A stretch of DNA of 64,000 bases from Rhabditoides inermis (lineage: Eukaryota; Nematoda; Chromadorea; Rhabditida; Rhabditidae): positions 237,001 through 301,000 of the forward strand of contig CAWZYM010000380.1 in the NCBI GenBank assembly GCA_963966185.1, given 5' to 3'. Made by a program: the position numbers and the translations under genes. Position 1 is the stretch's first letter. Each line of letters starts with the position of its first letter. The notes beneath the pieces are model-generated. The model saw only the letters and a list, made by a program, of their open reading frames with translations, searched no databases and had not been told where the DNA came from. Below are positions 1 to 12,000 of this stretch, in pieces.

Positions 1-43
1 CTCGCTCGTGGAGATGAGCCGACCGGCCGACGCCAGCGAGCAG
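1..43 (+). CDS. Exon 1 (partial), acidic linker
   Basis: The first base completes a codon started upstream. The remaining 14 codons read SLVEMSRPADASEQ and end in phase 0 before a strong GTGAGT donor. It is a fragment of a low-complexity linker with no recognisable domain; only frame continuity with the following exons supports it. Confidence 0.6.
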
Positions 44-3000
44 GTGAGTGGTGGGCTATACTCTGTAATGACTGACTGGTGACTAGAGTGATGATAATGA
101 AGTTCTATTTTCGAAACTAAAATGCGTTTTTTTTTCAGGTGACCACTGTGATGGAGCCGGAGCGCATGGCTCCTGAGCTGCTGCAGATAGCAGCTGCCGC
201 CAGCAAGCTCAAGGTGGGCTCTCTCTCTCTCTCTCTCTCCCTCCCTCACTCGTTTCCACAAATCTATCCGAAATATGTTTTGTTTTGTGGTGATATCGCT
301 AAATTCTCACAATGATACTTGAGATGAGCAACGTGACGGTGTCTCTGGTGCGACAGGGGGACGTGGCTCACCAGGAACTGGTGATCGAGTACGAGAGCCG
401 CGTCGAGGACGAGACCGGAATGAACATTGTCCACCTGGTCGGACACGGATTCAACAGCCATCAGGTGAGTGACACAATCACATTGCTGCTCTTTCCTACA
501 GTTCTTGTGTAGTTGGAAACGTAATCAGTTGAAGACGTGTGCGAACGGAAAGCGTCGAGTCGACGGAGAGTTCGGTTATTATTAGGACGTATATAGTTTG
601 CAATGCAAGTTGTTGTGGGATTCAACTAAAACTATGAATATACTCATAAAACACACATACATTTTTAATATGTGTGCAGGAGGACACGTGGCGTCGCGGC
701 ACTCCGTCGCTGGCGTCTGTGTCTATGTCGGCCGACGAGTCCAACGTCGTCGCCGTATTCATGGAGGTCGAAGCCGCCTGCCCCGATCAATCGGTCAGTG
801 TCAGTGTCCGTTTTGCATGCTTGCGAGTTCTTATCACAATTTCTAGTTGCATACCATCAATCCAAGTTGTCGTCTTCTCCAGTGATTAGGAATTGCAATT
901 TAATGCACTTTTTGACGGAACGGTGAAAATAAGTAGAGTAAAAAGCGACCATTCCGCTGTAATCATAATAACAAGTGCACAAGGAACGCTTGTTTCTTTT
1001 GCAGGTGGAAGTGGTTGCGGCAGTGAACTCGCCGCCGGACCAGCAGCCCTTCGAGAGCGCCAGCAGCGCCACCAACACCCATGAACTACAGAAACGAAAC
1101 GACTCGGTGAGTGGAGCAGCCACGATCACATGTACTCCGCCACACACGAGGACTCACTGTCATTTCGCACAGGTCTCCGAGTCTTCCGCTTCCGGGCTGC
1201 AGCAGCCCAAGTTCTTCCGCAAGCTCACCGACGCCGACGCGGTGGTGAGTCGATTGCTATAAAAACACTTTCCGCATGACCTACTAGGTGAACTGATATT
1301 TACTCAACTGAGCGGAGTGGTAAGTAATGCCCATACATAATCGTACGAGCCTAATATCTTTACTTCGTAGGTGGGAGAGCCGGTGCAGCTCAAGTGCATC
1401 GTGTCCGGTATGCCGCCACCAAACGTGCGCTGGACGGTCGACGGAGACGAGATCGTCAACGGAAAGTGAGTGCTGCTGCTATCGGCTGGTTTTGAGTTTA
1501 ACCAGTGTTTGAAGTCAACTGAATCAAAGACGACATAATCATTGCAGCGAGTACTCGACTGTGTACGAGGACGGCGTGTGCCTATTGCGTATCAACTCCG
1601 TTCTTCTCGAGGATGAAGGAGAATACGCGTGCGAGGCAGTCAACACGGCCGGTCGCGTTGAGACCAAGGCCTTCCTCCGAGTCCTCAGTGAGTTCCTATT
1701 TTGTAAAACTGGGCCTCTTTTGCACTGAATTGGGCAAATTTCGGACATTTGGGCGAACACCGTGCAGAATTTGCGCACATTCTTTTGGAACGAGACATCA
1801 GTGGTGCGCGCAACTGGCGCCACTACTCGCGCAGTTTGCGCGCGCGCAAAGCGAAACGTGGAATGTGAGGTAATGGCGACATAGCAATCGAGTCACCTCA
1901 CTAGCCAGCACACACTCTGTCGCCTCTTTCTCTATCTCTCTTCTAACCCCCCGTAGTCTCCTAACCGCTCTACACACGCGCTGTGACTCATCATTTTACG
2001 TTTTGTTTTGTGTGCGCGTGAGTGTGGCGTGAGTGGTGTGCGTGTGCGTGTGTCCCATCGGTTTTCGTTCCATTTGAAATGTACGTGAATTCTGCGCGGT
2101 GCGATTGCTATCTACATATAGTGATTCGCATCGTTGCAGACCCCGACGGCACGAAGGCTCAGCCGAGCGACGAGATGATGCGGTTCATCGAAGAATCCTC
2201 TCTCGATGACGCCGACAGCTTCGACTCGTTTGAATGGGAGGAGCGCAAGGCGGCCGCTCTGTTCGCGATGCAAGAGCGCGGCGAGTTCAACGTCAGCCCC
2301 ACGCGATTCCTCGAAGAACACGAGAACGTCGTCGAGTTCAACGCCGATCTCAAGGAGCTGTCCTCGTTTCACAAGTACTTTGAGACCGGCGAGATTGGAG
2401 TGAAGATCACAGATCTGCTGCAAGAGGAGTGGGTAGAGGCAACGTTCCGTGCGTCCCCGCCCAAGCCGCCTCCGAAACCTGTGAAGCGACCGAGCATCGA
2501 CGAGGTGGTGAGGAGGAATTCGCTCAACAAACAACTCAGCAAGGAGAGCCGACTGAGCAAAGCTGACAGTCTGGATACGTCGGCTCACAGCAAGACGGAC
2601 GTGTTCTTCCGCAACACTGAGGTTGACAAGCACGCGTCTACCAAGTTCGTTCACCGCCTGCCGCCCACCGTAGTGTCCGACTCGGCAGAGTTGAGTTTGG
2701 AATGTTGCGAGAGTCCCGTCAAAGACCCCACGGACAACGAGATGTGGTCGGATGGGGTATTTGACGATCCGTTCAGATATGCACCACCAGTGGAGAAAAA
2801 AGAGGCTACCGACGAACCTAGGATTCCTCTGCTGCCAACCAAGATCACCTTCCAAGGCAAGGACGTCGATGTTGAAGTGCAGAAAAAAGATATAAACAAA
2901 CCTCTCAATTTGTCTCGGCCCACAATGGACAAGACAATCGTATCAAAGACAGAAAAAATCACGGAGACGTCAATCGACGATCATCTTCAAAACGTCGTGA

Positions 3001-6000
3001 AGAAGTGCGTGGAGGGCATCATCGACTTTGATATACCTATGGGTGTCATTTCGCCGACCAGTGAGAAACGACAGTCGACCGAGATCACGACTGATGTCGT
3101 CTTCTCACAGCCGCTGTTTGCAGCCGAGTCCGCGAGGATGATTGTCTACACTCCAGGCGACGAAGTGCCCATGATCGAAACTCATCTGATTAGTGATGGA
3201 TCAACGGATGTTTTGCTGTCGGACATGTCTCTGTCAAAGTCCACGCCGCTCACCAAGTCGACCAGCCCCAAGGACGAGCACTTCATCGCCAAGATGCGAG
3301 AGATCGAGCAGATAGCGAAGAGAGTGGAGCGGGAGCTGAGCAGTATGAGCGGCAATGCGTCGGGCGGAGAGATGAGCGACGACGCGCGCGAGATCGAGGA
3401 CGCTATTCTCGTCGTGTCTGAGCGACTCACCACTGTACACGCCGTCAGCAACGCACAGGCGGAGGCAAACGAGGAACTGCTCAAGACGACGCTCGCCGAG
3501 ATCATATCCCAGAAGAACCGTACGCTCACCGAGGACATTACGCTGATGCGCACGCCTATTTCTATGCTGAAAAGGAAACTGAGCGAGATTGAGCATTCTC
3601 TTCTGGAAGATCTCGAGGACGATAGTGAAATGAGAAGTGAAGCGGTTGCAGATGTTATGCCGTTGTCCATCGAGAACGAGAAATCAACAAAGCCCGAAGA
3701 AGACCTGGAAGATGAAGAAAAGGTGGCGGAAAAGGAAGTCGCAATGATCAACGAAGATGTTGTGCGCAAGCCATCGACCACCGAACGTGGCGACAGAATG
3801 AACCCGGTAGCGTCCGCGCTAAGTTCCAACCTCAAGAAACGAGTGATGAGCGAGGAGTACATCCGCATGACTCCAATCACCTCCAACATTAAGCAGCAGC
3901 TGAGCGCTCTCGAGACGATGATCGACGAGGCGACTGTTAACGAGGAGCCGAGCGAGAACGAGAAAGAAGACGCGCCGCTTCTCGGAGAATGCAGTGCTCC
4001 TGCTTTGAAAAAGAAGGATCTGCATGATCTGTTCGTGCAAATCAACAACGAGATCAACACGATCAAAAACTTCTGCAGCAAGAAGATGCCCAAGAAGGGC
4101 AGCGACGCAGTAGTTGGCGTGTTGCAGAAGGTGCGCACTCATGTCACCAGCATTGTTGACGTAATGCGGCTGAATAAGAAAAAAAAGAACAATAAGGATA
4201 AGAAGACTGCGGAAGCGGAGAAAAATGTGAAGCACACCAAGGTGAACTACCATCTGCAAAAGAAGGAGGAAAAGGCGGGCGCTGCTATTTCGGTCTTAAT
4301 CAAGAGTAACACCAGCGACGAGATGAAAGAGTCTAACCTGGGCTCGTTTGTCAGTGATCAGTCGTGGAAGTTCGCTAAGGAGTACAGCGCACAGTCCACA
4401 GAGTCGAGCACTGTCAGCAGTCGTGAGACGAGGAAGGACTCTAGTTTGCTGACTGAAGTCGCCGAGGCGCCGATTGCTCCGCCGAGGAAGAAGCGAACAG
4501 CTAGTGCAGATCCTCCGATCGCTCCTCCCCGGACCAGAAGATCAATGCAGAAGTCGGCAGACGAAGAGGATCTGATGCGCCAGCTTGACATGCAGTTCAC
4601 CGATCTGCAACACGTAAGCAAGTCGAAAGAGAACGTTGCGGTGCTTGCCACGGAGACTGCGAATGAGGTAGCCGAGCTGTGCCGCCAGCTGTCGATGAGT
4701 CAGCAGAAGATAGTGACAGAGAGTGAGCTAGACGAGTCCCGAGATGAAGAATCAGACGAGGAGCCAACCACCGCAGAAATCGATGTGCCTCTCCTTTTTC
4801 GTCCGAATGAGTTGGAAATCGAGGATGTGCGTTCTGAGCCCGTGTTTGCCGCTGAGTCGATTCGTGTCGAGACCCCAAGAATGGAGGAAGATTCGTTGAG
4901 GACAGCTTTTGATATGCACCCACAGGAAACACCAATTTTGGAGCAGACACCAGTAATGAAAGAAAAGGAGTCGTCGACACCTGCTGTGAAAGAGGAGGTG
5001 GGAGAAAAGACAGCGGTCAAATCAGATAAGGATAAGGACGTTTCGGAAGCCGAGAGTGTGAAGTCGACCAGCTCGATTCGCTCTCAAAATGTACCGCCCA
5101 AGCCGCAGCGCACGTTCCGCAACGAAGAGGAGGTGACCGTTGAAACAACCTATGGTGTTGCTGCCTCCACAGTCGACGTTGCGTTCATTTGCTTCACCGA
5201 TGCCTCTTCGGAAATCGAGATGGCACTGCCCGCTTACTTCCATGCCGACATCGAGACCTATGCGTTTGACGAAAACTCGATGCAGATGCTGTGCGAGGAG
5301 AGCGACTACGGAACGGACACCGACACGTCTGCGATGCTTTGTGGATCCGTCAATTTCTACAACCGCGCATCGCCGCTCGATTTTGGTAACCGTTCGTCGC
5401 TTTACGTGAACCGCCAGCCAGCTATTCCCGAGAACATGGCAGTGGATGAATTGGAAAAAGACGAATTTGATGATGAAGAACAAGTAGAGGAGGTGGAGGT
5501 GAATGTGGTGCTGCAACAGCGATCCGAAGCTAGTGAGACTGCTGCAGACGCTGATTCCGCTTCTACAAAGGCCAAGCGCGAGGAGTCGTCGTCACTGAAA
5601 GACGTGGACTCGATCAAAAACTTCGTGATGGACGAAAGCGAAGAGGAGATGATAATCGAATGTGATGTGGGCGTAGATGTTATGCCCACGATTCTGGAAA
5701 GAGCCGAAGACAACTCGACTCCCACGCCATCACGCAAGTTTACGTCGGAAGAGACGATTGACCTAATAGTGGAGGAGTCGCACCTCAGCCAGATGAACTC
5801 GAGCATCAAGAGCCAAGACGAGTTCCGCACGCAGTCAAACATGACAATGCGCGAGACCGACATAATCAGCGACGCCGACTCGATGATCGATTTCGACTAC
5901 GCCGCGACAATCAACGCTGCGTCCGAGTTTCAGAGACAGAACCAACGCGCAAAGGTGGTGGCGTTGGTCAGTCAGGAGATGAAGAGGAGTCTCACCGCCA

Positions 6001-9000
6001 CGATCACCGAGTCGAACACATACGACGTGGAGATCGCGGCCGAGGAGGAGAACCTGGGATTTGTGGTGCGGATCGTGGAAGACATGAACGACTCTACCTC
6101 ACTCACAGTTCAAAGATTGAAGAAGTACCGGAACCAGCCGTCAGTCGATATACCAACGTTGGACGACATGCAAGACTTCGAAGCAACCAGCTCGTTCGAT
6201 GAGTACGAAGGCAACGATGACGAAGTTGAAGAAGGCAGTAACACTAACATGACTGTCTCCATCATCGCGCGCTCGCTCAACGACGTCATCTACGCTGAGC
6301 TGGAGGAGATCCCATGGGGCGAAGTGCGCATGACACTGCCGGCAGCTGTCAGCGATCGGATGTCGCGAAGTGTGGAAGACGAGTCGCGTCTCAACTCGGT
6401 GCAGTTCAATGTGACCGTTTCCGAGAGCAACAACGAGGAGAAGCGCTCGCTGCTGTCGTCGAGGGACTCATTTCGTAGCAGTCAGAAAAGCATGTCTACG
6501 GATAGAACGGAGAGCGCGAGCAGCATGAACATCCCCTCATACGTGATCAAGCTCGGCTCCACGGCCACCATTACGTGCGAGCTTAACAACTATCTGCCCA
6601 AACACAGCCGCATCGAGTGGTACAAGGGCCGCGAGAAGGTAGTGAAGCAACCCGGTAAGGTGGACCGGATCAGTCACGACCTGCTGGAAGTGTTGATCAT
6701 AACGCACGTGGAGATCAAGGACAACGACCTCTACAGTCTCAAGGTCAACGACGAGATGTTCCCCGTCGCATATCTGATAGTGGAGGAAAACGGCGCCGGC
6801 TTCATCTCTCCGCAACAAGAAACGCTTTTTGTCATGGAGGGCCAGCAAACCATACTTGCCTGTCAGATCGCCGACCCCAACCGACACGTCGTGTGGTTCA
6901 AGGAGAGAAAGCCGATCGTGGAGTCGCCCCGAGTGCGGTTCGATTATGGAGAGGACGGGTGGCAGAAGTGCACGATTTCGGATACTGTGCTCAGCGACCA
7001 GGGCACCTACTACGCGTACCTAGACGAGACGTACTCCACCATTACAGTTGTCGTCGAAGGTGGGTTGTTGGCATGACGTGAACGAGTGTGACGTGTCCTC
7101 ATTGCAGAGCGTATCGAAGAGAAGGAGGTGATGGTGGTAGCGTCCGGGACGGAGTCGGAGGAAGACGATCTGCGCGAGTACCTCGTCCCGCCCGGCTCCA
7201 CCGCGACCATCGCGTGCGAGCTGGACTCTCACGAACACGCCCAGCAACTTGTGTGGATGAAGGACGGCGCCCTGCTCCGTTTCGGGAACGTGTTGAAGAT
7301 CGAACACGTCGTGAATGGGCTCAAACACTACCTCGTAATCCACGACACCGAGGACGACGACAGCGGCATGTACAGCGTGTCCATTGCCGGCACAGAGTTC
7401 AAGGTGGCGCACTTGTGTGTCTCCGACCTATCCACATCTTTCCACGGACACAAGACGAAGCGGATATCCTCGCACACGCTGAGATGATATGCTGATAACT
7501 CTGTTGTTGTTTTGATTTTGTTCTGTGTGAGTGCTGCATGATTCGTGTTTCCGCACGTACCTCTCTCAATTCCACATTAATGTTCAAGGATTCATTTTGT
7601 ACGCATTTTTTATATTATTATATTCTATGACTCGATTGCTGCAACGAACGCCTTAAATCATAAGCGATAAAATTGATTTGTGCAAAACTTTGTTGGGGTT
7701 CTTGAAAAGGGAAAGACATAGGCAAACTTTTGCGATCGTCGGTGTCACGGTGTCGTCACGAAATAGAGGAGGCCCGAATGCAGTGCAAACATTTGAATTG
7801 TCTGTGTCTCTGGATGAATGAATGTCTGTTCAGAAGTGGGCGAGGTGCGAGTGCAAGATACGGAGGTGCCTTCGGGTGCCACGGCAACCATCAACTGCGA
7901 GACCGCGCAGCCAACCGAGGTGCAGTGGTGCAAGGTAGGAATGATGCGAGATTTTTTTATGTTGATAAATATCGCATGGATCGTCAGTTTTTTCAATATA
8001 TGAACTAATCTATTTCTGTCGCCAACAGTTAAAAATTCTCCTACTCTTCTTGCACTCATACTCTTATCTACCTTGAATCTATCACATTAAAAAAACATTT
8101 GCGATTACATTCTGCGCGCCCGGAATACACCGCTGATTCATACATTAAAAAATAATTTTTGCGCATTCACTTACTCTTCGAATCTGTCGCAGAATTAAAT
8201 TTCAGTCTGCTGCGTTTATATTCTGATCTACCTCAAACTTATCGCCAAAAAATGTTGCACTCATTTCTGATCTTTGATCGTCATATTTTGATCTATCATG
8301 CTGCGCTCATGCTGTTATCTACTTCAAATATATCGCATTTTTTCGTCTTGTTTTGTGAGTTGCCCTGAAACTTAATTCTACCTCGAATTTATCGCCGATT
8401 TTCAAACTCACTCCGCTGCGTTCATAATCCGATCTAAATACCTCGAATTTATCGTCAATTTTTTTTTAAATTTTCTTTGTTGCACTCATTTCTGATCTAC
8501 TTTGATAGTAATATTCTGATCTCTCATGCTGCGCTCATTATATGATCTACCTTAAATCTTTCGCATCGTATTGTTTTGTAAATAGCACTGAAACTCAACT
8601 CTATCTCGAATTTATCGCCGATTTTCAAACTCACTCCGCTGCGTTCATACTCCGATCTAAGTACCTCGAATTTATCGTCAATTTTAACATTTTCTTTGTT
8701 GCACTCATTTCTGATCTACTTTGATCGTCATATTCTGATCTCTCATGCTGCGCTCATTCTGTGATCTACTTTAAATCTATCGCATTTTTCGTATTGTTTT
8801 GTGAGTTGCCCTGAAACTTAATTCTACCTCGAATCTATCGCCGATTTTCAAACTCACTCCGCTGCGTTCATAATCCGATCTAAATACCTCGAATTTATCG
8901 TCAATTTTTTTTTAAATTTTCTTTGTTGCACTCATTTCTGATCTACTTTGATAGTAATATTCTGATCTCTCATGCTGCGCTCATTATATGATCTACCTTA

Positions 9001-12000
9001 AATCTTTCGCATCGTATTGTTTTGTAAATAGCACTGAAACTCAACTCTATCTCGAATTTATCGCCGATTTTCAAACTCACTCCGCTGCGTTCATACTCCG
9101 ATCTAAATACCTCGAATTTATCGTCATTTTTAAAATTTTCTTTGTTGCACTCATTTCTGATCTACTTTGATCGTCATATTCTGATCTCTCATGCTGCGCT
9201 CATTCTGTGATCTACTTTAAATCTATCGCATTTTTTCGTCTTGTTTTGTGAGTTGCCCTGAAACTTAATTCTACCTCGAATCTATCGCCGATTTTCAAAC
9301 TCACTCCGCTGCGTTCATACTCCGATCTAAATACCTCGACCTTATCGTCAATTTTTAAATTTTCTTTGTTGTACTCATTCCTGATCTACTTTGATCGTCA
9401 TATTCTGATCTCTCATGCTGCGCTCATTCTGTGATCTACTTTAAATCTATCGCATCGTATTGTTTTGTAAATAGCGCTGAAATCCTTTTCTACCTCGAAT
9501 CTCTCGCCGATTTTCAAACTCACTCCGAGGCGTTCATACTCCGATCTAATTACCTCGAATTTAACGTCAATTTTTAAATTTTCTTTGTTGCACTCATTTC
9601 TGATCTACTTTGATCGTCATATTCTGATCTCTCATGCTGCGCTCATTCTGTGATCTACTTTAAATCTATCGCATTTTTTCGTCTTGTTTTGTGAGTTGCC
9701 CTGAAACTTAATTCTACCTCGAATCTATCGCCGATTTTCAAACTCACTCCGCTGCGTTCATACTCCGATCTAAATACCTCGACCTTATCGTCAATTTTTA
9801 AATTTTCTTTGTTGTACTCATTCCTGATCTACTTTGATCGTCATATTCTGATCTCTCATGCTGCGCTCATTCTGTGATCTACTTTAAATCTATCGCATCG
9901 TATTGTTTTGTAAATAGCGCTGAAATCCTTTTCTACCTCGAATCTCTCGCCGATTTTCAAACTCACTCCGCTGCGTTCATACTCCGATCTACTTACCTCG
10001 AATTTAACGTCAATTTTTAAATTTTCTTTGTTGCACTCATTTCTGATCTACTTTAAACGTCATATTCTGATCTCTCATGCTGCGCTCATTCTGTGATCTA
10101 CTTTAAATCTATCCCATTTTTTCGTATTGTTTTGTGAGTTGCCCTGAAACTTAATTCTACCTCGAATCTCTCGCCGATTTTCAAACTCACTCCGCTGCGT
10201 TCATACTCCGATCTAAATACCTCGAATTTAACGTCAATTTTTAAATTTTCTTTGTTGCACTCATTTCTGATCTACTTTGATCGTCATATTCTGATATCTC
10301 ATGCTGCGCTCATGCTGTTATCTACTTCAAATCTATCGCATTTTTTCGTTTTGTTTTGTGAGTTGCCCTGAAACTTAATTCTACCTCGAATTTATCGCCG
10401 ATTTTCAAACTCACTCCGCAGCGTTCATACTCCGATCTAAATAGCTCGAATTTATCGTCAATTTTTAAATTTTCTTTGTTGCACTTATTTCTGATTTACT
10501 TTGATCGTCATATTTTGATTAATCTACTTCAAATCTAACGCATTTTTTCGTATTGTTTTGTGAGTTGCCCTGAACTCAATTCTACTTCAGGAGTAGACAG
10601 AAGAGAGCATACAAGTGTTTCTAGAAAAGTGATGTGGTCGATGCAGAGACGTGAAAGTAGACAGAAAAAAGCAAATAACTGACTCTAGAAAACTAACGTA
10701 GTTCACCAACTTAAATTAAACCAAGGTTGAGAATGTCTATTCATCTACTTCAAAGTTATCGTAAATTTTCAACGTCTGTTGTTGCGCATATGTATTTTCT
10801 GAACCATTTCAAATTTATCACAACTCCTTTTAACAGTTTCTCGCCAAACTGAAACAAGTGCTCATAACTACATATCAGGTCTCATAACTACATATTAGGT
10901 CAATAAAAAATTTATTTGCTGGGTTGTGTTTGTCTTTTCACTCACTAATAAAAAAGTGAGGCTCAGCTGCACGTGAATCGATCAGTCGTACAAACACTTA
11001 TTCAGGACGGGGAGGCATTGCCTGTCGCGGGCGGCGTTGGGCCAGACGCCGTCTCGACGGAAGACACGCGATTCGTCGCCACCACTCAAGCCACACACCA
11101 CTCGCTCACACTGCACGCCATACTGCCCGCAGATGCTGGTGAGTGAATTGTTCATACATATCTGCAGCTTGTAACAAACTGTAACAAAGACATGCTTCCT
11201 TGTTGAGCGAATCGGTTTCAAATCATCCTATGTACAACAATTAGCAAACCAGCATGTGTAGCATGACTATTATTGATTGTAGTTCTTTCAGGTATTTATT
11301 CCGTGAGGATCGGTGAGACGCTCACGCCAGTGACGCGGATCGTCGTCGTCGATGGAGAGATCATACAGCAGGTGAAGTTTTCTGTGTTTTTTTTTTTTAT
11401 CGAATCGAGTTTGTTAAATGTTGCGTCGTTTATAAAACAAATATTTATAATTGGTTTCACTCGTGTTATTCAGTCTATCGCGGAGCAGGCGGAGCCGGCG
11501 CTCGACCTCTCACTCGAGATGCGATCCCCGAGCGCCGACGTGGAGGCACACGTGCTCGACACAGAGACCGGTATGTATTGGAAGTGTGCCATTCATATCA
11601 AAGACCAAGACAAACGGCTTACCACGTTAATGTGTCGTATTCAGTGGAATACGCGTGCGAGTCACCCGCTCCGCAGACGCCGGTGACTGCGGCGACGATG
11701 GAGTTCCCGACGGTGCAGGAGCGGAGGGAGGAGCCGGAGACAGAGGCCACCGAGCAGCCGAGCGACATCCCAGCCGACGAGATCACGCAGATCGATGACC
11801 ACTCGGACGAAATGAAGGTTGACATCAATCACTGCAGCGTTGAGGATAAAGAGCTAGAATCAGGCAACCAACACATCAACTACCTGTTCTTGTTTTCTTT
11901 TTTCACATGCATTTGCATAGTGAAAAGTATATAGTATTTTGGGAGCGTTTCAAATTCACTTGAAAGTTCCATTTTCAGGACGAGCCTCTCAACTCGATGG

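Larger units (their letters stand above)
7935..11005 (+). other. 3.07-kb intron splitting Ig5, filled by satellite
   Basis: The donor GTAGGA and acceptor TTATTCAG are both in phase 0 and reunite one Ig domain (VQWCK to DGEALPV). Most of it is the tandem array described separately. The remainder (10590-10980) is AT-rich with two small direct repeats: a diverged 64-bp pair starting with GTAGACAG at about 10593 and 10657, and a 20-bp tandem pair at 10861-10900. Confidence 0.75.

Noticed and set aside
312..323. ATG at 312 as a translation start
   Set aside because: The preceding exons are open and in phase, so this is internal; the ATG is probably in the intron end.
2022..2139. Extension of the large exon upstream to an ATG-like start at 2022
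   Set aside because: The open frame happens to continue upstream, but TTGCAG at 2134-2139 joins exactly with the phase of the Ig1 exon, and the upstream residues are Cys/Val-rich noise from a GT-rich intron.
8542..9170. Repeated 60-residue open frames in the satellite
   Set aside because: They arise from the repeat itself, are not conserved in frame across units, and lie in an intron.
11818..11934. Membrane-spanning tail from read-through of exon 15
   Set aside because: The hydrophobic stretch followed by a stop lies after a usable GT donor, and the next exon joins in phase 0; more likely AT-rich intron translated by chance.
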